Source: Thamnaconus septentrionalis
Lineage: Eukaryota > Chordata > Actinopteri > Tetraodontiformes > Monacanthidae
DNA: 64,000 nucleotides
NCBI GenBank assembly: GCA_009823395.1
Contig: CM020509.1
Location: forward strand, 20,578,501 to 20,642,500
Reading direction: 5' to 3'
Position 1 is the stretch's first letter. Every line of letters starts with the position of its first letter. Position numbers and translations under genes: made by a program. Of the stretch, positions 44,690 through 57,070 are shown in pieces. The notes under the pieces were generated by a model. It did not search any database and was not told where the DNA came from. It saw only the letters and a list, made by a program, of their open reading frames with translations.

Positions 44690-47120
44690 AAAGTGACGAA
44701 GGCTGATGCGGGAAAACCGTTGTTTCAAAGACGAACGGACGGAGACATTTTTGTTCATTCTTCCAGCAGAGAGTTCAAAACCAAGGTGCCTCATACGTTC
44801 CGAAAACGTCGCGTGAATCAAAAGCGGCAACGTGAAGCGGCAAGTACGAAACAAGGCACAGCTCTTTCGAGCAAAGTTATCCCCTGAAGTCCAAACTGAG
44901 AGCCAAAATAACCAAACTCCAGAAAAAAACAAACTCCGAGCTCAATATGACGGCTTTGCTCGACTCATCACACACATTTACAGCACAGCAATGTATAGTG
45001 GATTTGGGGGCAACATAAAAAAAAACATTGAGTGATGGGAAAGTTGTGAAGGAGCGCTGAAACGCGGTTGCAGAGACTTTGACTTGAAGGAAAACAAAAA
45101 GATGAGACGTGTGGGAAAAAAAATCAAAACAAATCCCCACGTCAACTACAACAGCAATCAGAAAATCGGAAATATTAGCAAATGATGTCCTGGCACAGCT
45201 TGATGCAGCTATTCAGAGCGCACCATGCATATCGTTGGCCATCGATGAGTCCACAGATGTTACTGATAATGACCAGCTTTTGGTGTATAAGTGAGATTAT
45301 TTCACAAAGGCAAGAAGGAGCTCCGTGAGGACCTGCCGGGCGCAGCGACGCTTGCTAACGCACACGAGAGGAGAGGACATGCACGCGGCAATAAAAGATG
45401 CTGAGGAAGAGGGGCGGAGATCCCAAGCAGGCTGCGTCCGTCACCGCAGACGGTGGCCCTGCCACGGTGGCGAAGAGAGCGGGGAAGCCGTGACCCGGAT
45501 GAGAGAGGACGACCCGGATCTCACCGCTTACCGCTGCGTCACCCATCGGACTGTTTTGTGTGTCACTTGATCGCAACGTTTCGCACAAGTAATGAACACA
45601 ACGATGAAGCTTATAAACTTCCTGAGGGCATCCTCATCCCTTCAGCATCAGCTCCGGAGAGAATTCCTACAAGATGTTGGAGGAATGATCGGCTACTGAG
45701 TGAGGTGGCCGAGTAGAGGGTAATTCACTGGGACGTTTCTGGCCTAATCGAAAAGAAGCAGCAGATTTCTGAAAGCAGGTCAAGAGTCAGAGAGCAGCAG
45801 GGTTTTCACTTTTTCTCCAAGATGAGCACAAAATGAACATGGTTGCTTTTTTTTGGTTGACATCTAAGGTCCTGTCCGCACGGGAACGTTTTTTGGTGGA
45901 AACGGTAAAGTATTATAACCGTTATGGCGTTTTGTCCACACGGCAACGCCGTTTTGGGTCCCCCGAAACGGTATTTTTTTTGAAAACGGGTCCCAGAGTG
46001 GGAAAATCTGACAACGCCGTCTCGCCTGTTGTCACACCGTTGCCGTGCGGACAGCAACGGCTTCTCCTTGTAAAACGATGACGTCATCGCACCCTCACTG
46101 TCATGTGACCGGAAAAAACAAGGCATGCAATGCGGCACGAACAACAACGGTGGCGGCCAGCGGAGTTGTCTTTGCATCGCAGGCGCTTCGAGATTTGTTG
46201 GCAATATTACTACAAAACCTCAGACTCACTTTTTTTCCCGCTACTCGCCGTTTTTGTTTTCTGTGTGTTTAGTGTGTGGCGGAAATGCCTCTTTCTAAAT
46301 CGTGGGTCAGGTGGCTGTGTCAGCGTCTGTTAACGGCGCCACCTTTGGCGTGGCACACGCATTACATCGTTTTCACCCACCGTTCCGTTTCCATCTGCCA
46401 GCGTGTGGACGCTACTTTTTTCCACCCCGGGAAAGATAAAAAAAAAGGGCAACGTTCCCGTGTGGACAAGGGCCTTAATGAGCTCAACTTAAAGCGACAG
46501 GGTCAGAACAATTCGGTTGCTGATTTGATGACAGCTGTTTGCTCTTTCCACGGGAAGCTGGACGTTCTTTTCAGGGTGAGACAGACATTTCTCCCTGTGC
46601 TGACTTCACCAACGAGCATATTGGAAATGCCAGTAAAAAGATTCAACAGCTTCTGCCTTGGCCAGCGCCTCCTCCTGCGAATCCAGAATCCTTTCCTCAT
46701 CAGAGAAATGTGAGAATTTTTCCAAGGAGGTGACACAGACATTGAAGACATTCAAGTGGGCACATGCAGGATCTCTGCAGCTCACTGATCTGCGAGGAAA
46801 TGCTGCATTCAGGGAGCATTTTGAGGCAGCTGACCCCGCTAACCTTCTGGCCACAGACTGTCTGCGAGTGCGTTCCCCCGGTCTAACGTAGCACTGAAGT
46901 AGCACCGCACACCTTGGCGATGTTTGGATCGACTTGCAGCTGTGAGTCAGCTTTTTCCACCGTGAACGCTATCAAAAACAAGTCCCGCTCGAGGCTCACC
47001 AGTGAACACTTACATGTCTGCACGGTGCTAACTCCATTCCAACCGAGATCTAAGTCACTGGCAGGGCAGTCACATGCCCATTTTTCTCATGAAGAGAAGT
47101 TAAAAAAAAGAGCAAAAAGA
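44690..47120 (+). pseudogene. hAT transposase pseudogene, split by a MITE
   Basis: Plus-strand pieces in several frames follow the order of a ZBED-type hAT transposase: a basic N-terminal part (44760-44900), ILANDVLAQLDAAIQSAPCI and SLAIDESTDVTD (about 45170-45270), which holds the first catalytic aspartate, LTHTRGEDMHAAIKDA (about 45350), VTRMREDDPDLTAYRC (about 45500), LNELNLKRQGQNNSVADLMT (about 46480-46530), IQNPFLIRE (about 46690), and the C-terminal dimerisation segment FGSTCSCESAFSTVNAIKNK with SRLTSEHLHV (about 46920-47010). Many frame breaks and a 608-bp MITE insertion inactivate it. Element ends were not found. Confidence 0.8.
45868..46475. mobile_element. PIF/Harbinger-type MITE with TAA target duplication
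   Basis: Ends GGTCCTGTCCGCACGGGAAC and, inverted, GGCCCTTGTCCACACGGGAA. TAA lies on both sides (45865-45867, 46476-46478), the 3-bp TWA duplication of PIF/Harbinger. It interrupts the hAT transposase pseudogene between two parts of its catalytic domain. No coding capacity. Confidence 0.8.
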
Positions 47121-47814
47121 ATAATCAAAAGAGAAAAGGTGGTGTTCAAAGCTGTTTTTTATTTTTTTTCCTAAAAAGAGACATTTTTTTATTTATTGGT
47201 TTTCGAAATTGTTGACTTACTTGAAAAGTAGGCCTTCAGATTTTTTATTTGTTTGATTGTTTTTTTTTTTTGGTGGGGGCGGGGGCTCTTTAATTTACAA
47301 AAAAAAAACAAAGAAAGATATTTAGTCAATGCTCTGTTTGCACATGATTCGTTCCCAAGGGAGACACTTTTTATGACGGTTTTAGTTCAAAGCGTAGGCC
47401 CTCAGTTCTTTAGGCCTCTTCAATTTAAAAGAGAAGGGGGTTATTAGGCTCCGTTTGCACTTCATTTATTCTATTCTGAGTTTTTCTGTTTTCTTTAATC
47501 TGAAATGAAGGCCTTCCATTTAATTTGACTGGTGTGATGCCCACTGGGGTGGTTGCACAGTTGTTTAGTGCAGCAGGCATTTTTGTACTTATCGTTAAAA
47601 TCTTTATTTTAATTTGATAATAATTTTATAATATCGATGACTTCTTTTTTTGGTGCGAGTTCACCAGTGTAGAGCGTAGACGCCATTCCACTCCTCACCT
47701 GTGTGTGGCGGTAAGCACAGGTGTACCGCTTCGGGGAGACAGGAAGCGCTGGGGGTAAACTGCACACTACACTACACTACACTGCCCGAACACATGCTCA
47801 CCGCCTCACCTAAC
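47121..47814. other. AT-rich non-coding DNA
   Basis: T and A runs (47250-47310) and a short CACTA repeat (47766-47785). Possibly the 3' flank of the hAT element. No gene is recognised. Confidence 0.3.
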
Positions 47815-49045
47815 CATCCCGAGGAAAGCCCCGGGTGCTGACGATATTGCTGGTCGCGTCCTCAGACGCTGTGCTGGGGAGCTCACGGATGTTTTCACAG
47901 ACGTCGTCAACACCTTGCTGAGAAAAGCTGTTGTCCCGACGTGCCTCAAAGCCACCACCATCATCCCGGTCCCAACAAAGTGGTCTCCTCCTTGCTACAA
48001 CGACTACCCTACGCCTCCCAAGGATGTGTGCTGAGCCCCCTCGTCTTCACTGCGCTGACCCATCCAGCTACGTCATGTTCGCGGACGACACGACGGTTGA
48101 TGAGACAATACACTACAGGAACCACCTCCTAGCCACACGGTGCAAGGACAACAAGACAAAGGTGTAACGTGTCCGGTGAGGATCCGAGTGCAACACGAGA
48201 TGGGTTAGGAAAGAGGGTTTATTTGCGACAGTTAGCAACAGCCCGTGGTCAGGGACGGAAGGCAGGGCAGTTCTCCGGGACGGCGGCAGAGCAGGCGGGT
48301 CGGATGTCGGGGGCGGAGATCGAGGGTTCGTGTCCAAGGCTGTTCCAGGTCGGCAGAAACGGGGCAGGAGAAGCAGGCTCGTGGTCGGACACAGAAGCGA
48401 GGTCGGGTTACCAGGACAGGAACGCAGGACGGGCACAGAAAACAGGTCGAGAGCAGGCGGGCGGGCGGAACAGGACCCGCTGGAAGGTCATCACAAAGTT
48501 AGCGGACAATCTGGCAATGAGTGAGTGTGGGACCAGGGCTTATATGCAGCAGTGATGGCAGAGAGAATGCAGGTGTGTCAATCAGGTGGGAACGTGCCTC
48601 AGCTGCGCGTCAGCCGAGGGCACACTGAACCCAGCAGGCATGACTGACAGGCGTGTGTGACAGAAGGAGATTGTAGTGGACTTCAGGAGAAAGCAGGCCC
48701 AGCACTCTCCACTTACCATCAATGGTGCTGCAGTGGATTGGGAAAGCAGGGCCGACTATCTTGGTCTACACATCTCACGAGACCTGTCCTGGAGCATCAG
48801 CGCCACGTCTCTGGCCAAAAAAAGCTCACCGTGTGGTACGGTGCCTGCATCATTTCCTGCTGTGAAAGCAGCTGGGAAGATCATTGGTGATCATTGGAGA
48901 TATTGTAGTTTTAAGGTAGTTTTTTTTTTTTTTAATAGCTTTATTTATTATTCATTCTTGCTCCACCGTGGGTCCGAGAGGACTGAAATTTCATTTGTAT
49001 GTCGAACATGTATGGCATATTTGACAATAAAGTTGACTTTGACCT
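47815..49045 (+). pseudogene. L2-like LINE, internally deleted and split by a solo LTR
   Basis: From about 47817 the plus strand reads PRKAPGADDIAG and LKATTIIPVPTKW, the start of a LINE reverse transcriptase. It then jumps to QGCVLSPLVF (about 48018) and to the catalytic FADDTT (about 48080), so at least two internal deletions removed fingers and palm. Coding resumes after a 500-bp solo LTR with IVVDFRRKQAQHSPLTING and YLGLHISRDLSW. The 3' end, with TATTTGACAATAAAGTTGAC and TTTTGAC repeats, ends near 49045. The motifs are those of the L2/CR1-type group. Inactive. Confidence 0.75.
48163..48662 (-). mobile_element. Solo LTR inserted in the LINE
   Basis: 500 bp with TG...CA ends (TGTAACGTG and GTGTGACA). 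AAAGG (48158-48162) and GAAGG (48663-48667) flank it as a 5-bp target duplication with one mismatch. On the minus strand a TATA-type box (CATATAAGCC, about 48548-48539) precedes an AATAAA signal (about 48223-48218), so its transcription direction is minus. It cuts the LINE reading frame. Confidence 0.8.
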
Positions 49046-50089
49046 TTTGACTTTTGATCTATGTTATTGTGTGTCTTCTTGTCCTATAGGTGAGTGAATG
49101 ATGTGAAAGCACCGTTAAATGGTAAATGGCGTGTCTGGGTAACCAATGAACTGAGAATGTAGGGTGAGAGTGTAATGTGTGCTATGTTTGTTGCATGGAA
49201 AAACTAGCTAGTTGCGGTTAGCATGGTAAAACTGCTAGCTGTTTACTATTTAAGTGCATTCTGTTAAAGTGACAGTAAATATTATTGAAACCATATGGAA
49301 AGGTAATCACAGGGTAGACAAAACAATAAGACAAAAGCTGGACTTCTGATCAAACCTTCCATTTGGAGGAAATTTCAGTAGTGGACCCCAGTGACAGTTT
49401 TTGTTGAATAACCCTGTGCTAAAGTGGTTGGGTCAATCCTCAATGTGACCACCAGAGGGAGCCGATGTGACTGCTAATATTCAAAATGCATCCTATCTTT
49501 GCTCTCACTGGAAGTCTTATTATGGCCCACAGGACTCAAGGTGGTCTGCAGTGTTTAAAAGAAGGCTTCAAAGACTGATAGGGCCGACAAGGGTTACTAC
49601 ATCTGCTACATGCTGCTGCTAAACATCAGTGATGTTGTGACCTCAGACACCAGATCCTGGACACAACCGCGTCGGTTATCATAACCTGCCTCGGCCCGTA
49701 ACCCGCTGTCGTCACACAGACCATAGGTGTCAAAATCTGGCCTGCGGTGCCGGAAGTTCATTATTTTTGGACTGTGAGGCAATACAAAATGACCACTTAG
49801 AGCTGCATTTTGCATGTGTCCAATATGATGTTATTTTCTTTTGTAGTGTTAAGCGTTGCTCGTTCCATATTCAGGTTGAAGCAAACCTTGTTTGGGTCCA
49901 TATAAAAAAGTTCACTCGTATATCTGGAGGAAGATTTGGCCTGCGACTTTGTGCGACTTTGTACTGCCTGATGGTGGCGCGTGTAGACGCAGCGACCCGG
50001 CAGCGACCCTCCGTAGTTAGCCGCTGCACACCAAGAAGGACTTACACTCGAACAGATCTTATCAGCTTGAAGCGATATTGGACCGGCTG
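49046..50089. other. Unassigned DNA between two LINEs
   Basis: No simple repeat of note. A CTCF-like near match lies at 49446-49459 (CCACCAGAGGGAGC). At 49727-49760 a GTGTCAAAATCTGGCCTGCG motif resembles a hAT end but has no partner. 49985-50089 may be the LINE 5' untranslated region. Confidence 0.3.
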
Positions 50090-50120
50090 GATCCCGGAGG
50101 GACTCAACTAGTTCCCGGAG

Positions 50121-50855
50121 ATGATACGCCGGACAGAACGGACAGAGAAGAAGCGACGGCGACGCTGCAGAAGGCGCCTGAAGCGGGGCAGACGAGCCGG
50201 CATCGGAGGAAGGCTAACCGCTACACCGCACAAGCCAGCGGTTCCAAGCGTCTTTCTCGCCAACGCCCGCTCCCTGGTTAACAAGATGGACGAGATGAAA
50301 CTACGTGACGTTAACAACCGGCTAGGCAGCTGCATCGCGGTAATAACGGAGACCTGGCTGCATGAAAACGTCCCGGACTCAGCTGTGGAACTGGCTGGAC
50401 GCACTATTTTCCGTGCAGACCGCACATCAGACTCCGATAAGCCGCCAGGAGGGGGCGTGTGTGTCTACGTCAACAACAGCTGGTGCACGGACACTGCCGT
50501 TATGGACAGACACTGCTGTCCAGACCTGGAGTTTTTATTGTTAAAATGGCGACCTTTTCACCTTCCCCGAGAAATCACTCAGGTGTTTGTAGCCGCTGTG
50601 TACATCCACCCACGATCTAACGCTTATGTAGCTATGAGTAGGCGGCATGATAGCATCAGCAGGCGGCAACAAACACCCAGAGGGCTTTTTTTTTTAATCG
50701 TGGCAGGAGATTTTAACCACACCAATTTCAAGACTGTGCTCCCCAGATTTTACAAAAACGTGGACATTAGAACCAGGAAGGGCAAAACACTAGACCAGGT
50801 TTACACGAATATTCCCGGAGCCTATAAAGCACGCCCTTCCCCTCACCTCAGATAG
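50121..50855 (+). pseudogene. LINE apurinic/apyrimidinic endonuclease domain
   Basis: A basic leader (EKKRRRRCRRRLKRGRRAG) precedes VFLANARSLVNKMDEMKLRD (the N of NARS is a catalytic-site residue), AVITETWLHE (catalytic glutamate), GGGVCVYVNNSWC, VFVAAVYIHP, LIVAGDFNHTNF (catalytic D and N) and LDQVYTNIPGAY. SDHLSLF follows just after the amber codon and supplies the final SDH motif. All catalytic motifs of the EN fold are visible. In active relatives this enzyme nicks target DNA to prime reverse transcription. Confidence 0.8.
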
Positions 50856-51441
50856 TCAGACCATCTCTCCCTGTTCCTTACGCCTGCCTACAAGCCCGTC
50901 ATCTGCAGGGCTAAGCCACAGCACAAGACCAAGCAGTGCTGGACTGAGGAGGCCAAACCGTCCCTGCAAGACTGTTTTGAGGACACCACATGGAAGCTCT
51001 TTGAGGAGCCAGACATTGAGCTCCACACCTCCTCGGTACTATCATACATCAGTTTCTTCATGGACAATGTAATAACAAGGAAACAGGTGAAAACATTCCC
51101 AAATCAAAAACCCTGGTTCAACACCCACATCGGAGCGCTACTCCAAGCCAGGGACTCAGCACTGAGGTCAAGAGACAGGGAGGCCTACAGGAGAGCTGAA
51201 GCGGACCTGAACAGAGGCTGCCAAAACAAAATACAGAGAGCAGATAGAGGCCAAGTTCAGGGAAAACAACCCCCGCTCCATGTGGAAAGGCATCCAGAAC
51301 ATCACAGACTACAGACAATGCCACTCCATCCCCTCCCCCACTCACACTTCTCTCCCGGATCAGCTAAACACCTTCTTCTCCCGCTTTGAGGAGGACAGCA
51401 GACAGGCAGATAAACATACATACAGATGACACCTTCAGAGC

Positions 51442-52113
51442 ATGACCAGCCCCCGACCATCCAACAAGACCAGGTTTTGCAATGATGATGAGGCACCATA
51501 CAGGACGGAGGTCCAGGCACTGGCAGACTGGTGCAGCAACAACCATCTCGACCTTAACATAAAAAAGCAGAAGGAAGTTATCATTGACTTGAGGAAAACA
51601 AGAACCACACCACACTCAGGCCTGAGCATCAACGGGGAAGAAGTGGAGCGGGTCAGAAACTTCAAGTTTCTCGGCCTGCGCATCTCAGAGGATCTCGGCT
51701 GCTCTGCGAACACCGCCCGCGTTATTAAAAAGGTCCGGCAGCGTCTCTTCTTCCTGAGAACGCTGAGGGGGAACAAACTTCCCCCGCCTCTGCTCAAAAA
51801 CTTCTACCGTTGCGCGATAGAGAGCGTCGGTGTGGTACGCCAGCATCGCACGGCATCTGAGAAGAAACAACTGCAGCGGGTCATCAAGACTGCCCAGTGG
51901 ATCATTGGATCCCCACTTCTACGCCTGGAGGAGATCCATTCCAACCGTCTCCTCCGAAGGGACAAAAAGATCCGAGGTGACCCCGCTCGCCCAGGACACC
52001 CTCTGTTCTCCAGCCTCCCCTCCGGCCGACTCGGAGTTCTCAGAGCTCGCACCGACCGCCTGAACAACAGCTCCTTCCCGATGGCTGTAGAGAGACTGCT
52101 GCAGGACTCATGA
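51442..52113 (+). pseudogene. LINE C-terminal region after reverse transcriptase palm
   Basis: Open for about 223 codons: ALADWCSNNHLDLNIKKQKE, VIIDLRKTRTTPHSGLSING and RNFKFLGLRISEDLG belong to the end of the RT domain. FFLRTLRGNKLPPPLLKNFY, the IIGSPLLRLEEIHSNRLLRR region and LFSSLPSGRLGVLRARTDR form the C-terminal domain, followed by a stop. The catalytic FADD-type motif that should lie just upstream is deleted. Frames on the other strand are shadows. Confidence 0.75.
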
Positions 52114-52122
52114 CCCCTCTGC

Positions 52123-52164
<42 letters not shown>

Positions 52165-52392
52165 TACCATCATCCAGACCAGGGGACAACTGCAATAAAA
52201 CAATTTGCACAGTTTATTTATTCATACACGATTTTATAACTATGTTTATGTTTTTTTTTTGTTTTTTTTTTTCCACTTCAACTGCACTTTATCTCGTTTT
52301 TAAACTTGACGTGCATGCTGCTACTTGAGAGATGCTGCCAAACGGAATTTCATTGTATTCAGTACAAATCACAATAAAGCTTCTTCTTCTTC

Positions 52393-54490
52393 AAATATTA
52401 GTTTTTGCCCCACTGTGTATTTGAATTTGACATCCCGGAAATAGACGAATATGTCTTTGAACACGGCTTTTTATTTTTTATATATTTTTGGTTTGTAGAT
52501 CTTATAGCAAGCAATTGCTTTTAATGATTTTTCCGAAACAATATTTCCTTTGCTGGTCAGTGTAGCTTAATATAGATATATAAGATGGATAAGATATTGA
52601 AACTGCACCGTTACTGTGGCCCAAAAACCGTGATTCATCCCAAGCCATGGGAAAACTGTAGCATTGCATCCCGAATACACACATTTCATTAATATATGTA
52701 TATACATCAATATTATCAATCATATTGAAAATACTATTATTACACATCAATCATGATGATCAACACGGTTCCTGTAGTTCCTGTAGTTTCATCTGTGGGT
52801 GAGGCTTTCCGGCCAGGATGAGTAATCAACACCCGATCGCTCCATAGCTAGCTCCTTGGGCTCCTTCAATGCAAGCGTGTCAACATCTTTTGAACTAAGC
52901 TTTTACTGTTTAGTGCTTTGTGTGGACTTGAGTTGTGCGGATAAACTTGTCTAAAAACAAAAGATTTTATGACTCCAAGAGATTGTTTCATCGTCTTTAT
53001 TTTCTCAGCTAGGACAGTGATTTGAAGCAAGTCAACAGTGGTAAAGAAGTTAAAACCAGACTAAAATGTTTTGTGAAGAAAACAACAACAACAAAAAAAA
53101 AACATGGTCAATCAAAAAAAACACAGAAGGCATCTCAAGCTCATGGAAGAGCTTCAGTTGCGGTAAAACCACAGTTGCAGTAGAGCCACACCGTGAAGCC
53201 CGTCACAACCCGGAGCCCAAGGAGCTAGCTACGCTGGCCATGGAGCGATCAGGTGTCCGTTACGAGTCCTGGTCGGAAAGCCCCACCCACAGCCACCTGA
53301 TTTCCCTTGCTTTTACCAGACGGTAAAAAGCTTTTACCAGCTTTTGCCTTGCTTTTACCAGACGGTAAAAGTAAAGACAAAACGGAAAAGACAAAGACAA
53401 AACCCTAACCCTGACGCTTTAATTTTGCCACTCCTGTGAGTCCATGCAACCCCCTCCTCCCTCCACCCATTGCCCTCCTCCACTTTGTTTTTTTTTTAAA
53501 TGGTGCGGTTTTTAATGCATCAGCAGATCGAAGCAATCAAAGTCAGAGAGCCGATTGGATCTCGAAGGGAGACGTTAGAATGTGAGCTGAAAATGCATAA
53601 ATTCATCTATAAAGCCATCAATCATCCGCAAGGCTGCAGCTCTTAGCGCTAATTCGGCTCTTAGAGTCGCTAACACACGCACACACGAACCGGCCCCCCC
53701 CCTCACCTCTGTATGTAAAAAATAGTCTCGGTTTACTGCGTGTGTGTGTGTGCATGCGTGTGTGTGCGTACATATGTGTGTGTGTGTTTGTGTGTGTGTG
53801 CGTGTGTGTTTGTGTCAGTGGGAATATTTTACATGATGCATGAGGACGAGATGAGCGCGTCTCTCTCTCTCTGTGGCTCTAAATAATTAAGGGGGTTTTG
53901 GGGGGGGTAAAAAAAAAAAAAACAACCAAACGTTTTCTACAGAGCTAGCGTGACTCACAGCTTAATCAATGCTAACAGGCAGCGCCAGGGGAGGTGAAAC
54001 AGATCAATTCTTCCGACGTAGGGAGGGGGGCGCCACTGACGCTCCGACAGCCGAGCGCTAGCGCTAGCGCTAAAAAAAAGCTGTTCGGAGGCCGTTTGTT
54101 CAGCAGGAGGATTGTGTTCCTCAAAATTCAAAGTGTTTGTTTGTCTAAAAATCTGCTGATTTAATCCGCTTAAAAGACGAAGATTGTTAGCCTGTTGTCT
54201 TAAGAGATCAAACTATTCAACTGTACAGTGTTCAATAAATACACAGTGACTATGATCTGATGATCCAGCGAAGGTTTTTCGGTCTTTTGTCTTTGTTGGA
54301 TGTGCTGCTGTAACCACAGCAGAGGGCAGCATGTGTCAACATGTTTGTAACACGGTTTTCACTGAATTTTTTTTTGGCTGTGTGCGAAGTTAACACCGGT
54401 GCAGCTAAGCTAACGGGCTAGCGGATTGAAGGTGTTGTGAGAACGCTTTCTTTTTGAATAATCCTCGAACCTTGAGGTATTCTCAAGCCA
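52393..54490. other. Gene-less stretch with one TAAT-rich island
   Basis: Short direct repeats of GCTTTTACCAGACGGTAAAA (53308-53370), GT-rich DNA (53738-53815), an A run (53908-53921) and a unique island at 53500-53660 (TTTTTAATGCATCAGCAGAT, GCCATCAATCATCCGC). A CTCF-like near match lies near 54317. No gene is recognised. Confidence 0.4.
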
Positions 54491-54493
54491 TGA

Positions 54494-54525
54494 TCAAATC
54501 CGTTTTAATTCTCACAATGGAGGGG

Positions 54526-54565
<40 letters not shown>

Positions 54566-54656
54566 TAAATGTATAATCATGCAGCAGGGAGCAGAGTATT
54601 AAAATTTAAAGAGAGAGAGAGAAGTTCAGTCATTAGCGACCAAACAGTTAGATTGA
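54494..54656 (+). repeat. Dispersed repeat with internal (AT)n, copy 1
   Basis: AAATCCGTTTTAATTCTCAC and AGAAGTTCAGTCATTAGCGA flank an AT tract (54530-54559). The same order occurs at 56806-57068. Confidence 0.7.
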
Positions 54657-54891
54657 AGGATGAATTCCAGGCACACGAAGCTGCTCGGCCAGTCATGAGA
54701 AACCTTCTTCTTCTTCTTCTTCTTCTTCTCCTTCTTCTTCTGAGACGGTCGGTTTGGAATTCCGTGGAGGAGTTTTTTTTTTTTTCTAAAACGGAGGTCG
54801 GAGATGTTTTGTTTGACAGGTACACGTCTCCGTAGACTGCCGCCGTCTTCCTCCAATTTAGCCACCCCTTCAGCCGAGCGAGCAACAGAGC

Positions 54892-54927
<36 letters not shown>

Positions 54928-55075
54928 TAGAGAGAGAGAGAGAGGAGATTATTCCCTGTGAAGACAGAAGAAGGAAAAAAAACCTCCTCCTCCTCCTCCT
55001 CCTCCGGAAACTTGTCGACCCTTCAAGGACGCTTTTTGCTCGCAAGTGTTTCATCATTTCAGTTGAATTTTAATT
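54657..55075. other. Simple-repeat cluster
   Basis: TTC tract (54706-54740), T run (54773-54785), GA tract (54893-54945), and CTC tract (54984-55004). No gene. Confidence 0.7.
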
Positions 55076-55079
55076 ATTT

Positions 55080-55250
55080 TTCCTTTTTCCGGGCGGCGCC
55101 GCCGCCGCCACCGCCGCCGCCGCTGTGAAGAGGAAGCGGAGAGAGGGTGAGAGAGTGAGAGTGACAGAGAGAGGAGGCATGAAGCCGGCGACTGGCGAGC
55201 GCGTGGCCCCTCGATGGCGTTTAGGGGACAAAGCCAAAGATGAGGAGGGC
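55080..55250 (+). promoter_or_regulatory. GC-rich, CpG-rich segment resembling a 5' UTR
   Basis: GCC/CCG repeats (55092-55125) and purine-rich DNA lead to an ATG at 55180 with a short open frame (MKPATGERVAPRWRLGD...) of about 34 codons. The composition resembles a CpG-rich promoter or 5' untranslated exon, but there is no recognised protein and no downstream exon. Low confidence. Confidence 0.2.
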
Positions 55251-56127
55251 CATTGGCCGTTAGCGGCTGTTAGGGGTGTGTAGCGGTTAGCAGCAGCGCT
55301 AACGTCTGGGCTGACCAGACGAGAATCTAAACGACAACCTCCAGCTCCTTGAGACGGACGTCCAGGGCTGTTGTTGCTTGTTTGTTTGTTTGTGGGTGTG
55401 GTCAGATGATAATTAGGGTGACAACTTGAACCTGGAAGATTCTGCTCTGTGATTGGCTGAGCTCACTTCCTGAGTTCAATGGTGTCACAAAGTTACCAAG
55501 ACCGTCGGTGACCTCCCGGGTGACTCTTCTCCTTCACCTGCTCCTCCTTCTCCACCTCCTCTTCTTCTCCCTCCTCCTCCTCCTCTCTCTCTAACTCCTC
55601 TTCCTCTCACTCCTCCTCTTTCTCCTGTTCCTCCTCCTGGTTGTTTACAGGATTTACGGCGGCCGTGATTCAATTCATATTCCAGCCAATCACAGTGAGG
55701 TCAGTGGAGCAAACAAACAGCCCGACCTTGTGCACGGCCACTGTGCGCGTGTGTGGGTGTGTGGTGGGTGAGGTGGACGGCGGAGCTGGGGGGGTTGGGG
55801 GGGGGGGGTCTTACCCGGGAGTGACAGAGACCCTTCAGCTTTGATGGACAGTTGGAAGTCAATGACTTTCCCATCAGCCATCTGTCAGGTGGCTGAGTTA
55901 TGCCCCGCCCACCGCCAGGGTCACATGGTGCGGCGGCCGGGATGAGTTACAGAGGTCACGGCGGAGGTCAAGGCACCTGTTCCATCAGTTTCCTGATCGG
56001 CTCCTCTTGTCCTCGGCTCCGCCCACCAGCCGTAACTCCACCCCCCTCCATTCCCCGCAACTTGAAGGTCACCAGGTCACCTGCAGCTTCACTTTGAAAC
56101 CTTCAACAGACTGAAAGTAGGAGGTCG

Positions 56128-56160
<33 letters not shown>

Positions 56161-56805
56161 ACAGACACACACGCACAGACAGAACACACACACTCAGGCA
56201 GGAACTGGAAGCTGAACAGGAAGTGACATCACTGCAGAAAAAGAAAGTTTTTAATTGAAATTAACTTAAAAAAACAAAACAATTTTAATGCAGAAATTCT
56301 TTGTAAATTTAATAGTAACGACCTTCATATCAGTAAATATGACTAGGCATAGTAAATAATGCATTCTATAAGTATGGTTAAAAAGTATATTTAAAATGGA
56401 ATAGAATAGAATAAAATAGAATAAAATGCAATAGATGTAGTTTATTTGATCCCAAATAGGGTTGCAGGTATTGCAGCAGGAAAAAAAATACAGAAAAAAT
56501 AGTAAACTACACAAGAAACATACAATAAATAAATACATTCATAAATCCCTGTATTTACTTTAAACATTTTCTGTAAAAAGTGCTTTGAGTTCTTTTCTCA
56601 AAGGTTATAATTGGCTGAACCCACTGAGTATCTTAGCATGATTTTAATAACTTTTACTTGTGAAGTGCATATGTATATACTGTATATATATTTTGGGGTT
56701 TTTTTGTTTTGTTTTTTTTCCGTGGAAATTCTTCTTCTTTTAAATGTCACAACCTTGTTCGACAACAAGTGTTTTCGCTCTCACTTTTTTTTTCAACGTT
56801 TCTGC
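55251..56805. other. Gene-less stretch
   Basis: CTC-rich tract (55515-55640), G run (55797-55808), CA (56134-56157), AATAGAATAAAATAG repeat (56398-56430). Nothing coding is recognised. Confidence 0.4.

Positions 56806-57070
<265 letters not shown>

Larger units (their letters stand above)
50090..52392 (+). mobile_element. L2-like LINE, endonuclease present, RT core deleted
   Basis: One frame runs from 50121 through the whole endonuclease (about 50250-50850), is stopped once by an amber codon at 50853-50855, and goes on to about 51235. A frameshift then leads into LNTFFSRFEEDSRQADK. Between about 51430 and 51480 the reverse transcriptase palm and fingers are missing. The thumb and C-terminal region (51480-52113) is open. 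The 3' untranslated region holds a CA tract (52125-52162) and ends with CACAATAAAGCTTCTTCTTC. Non-autonomous as it stands. Confidence 0.85.
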
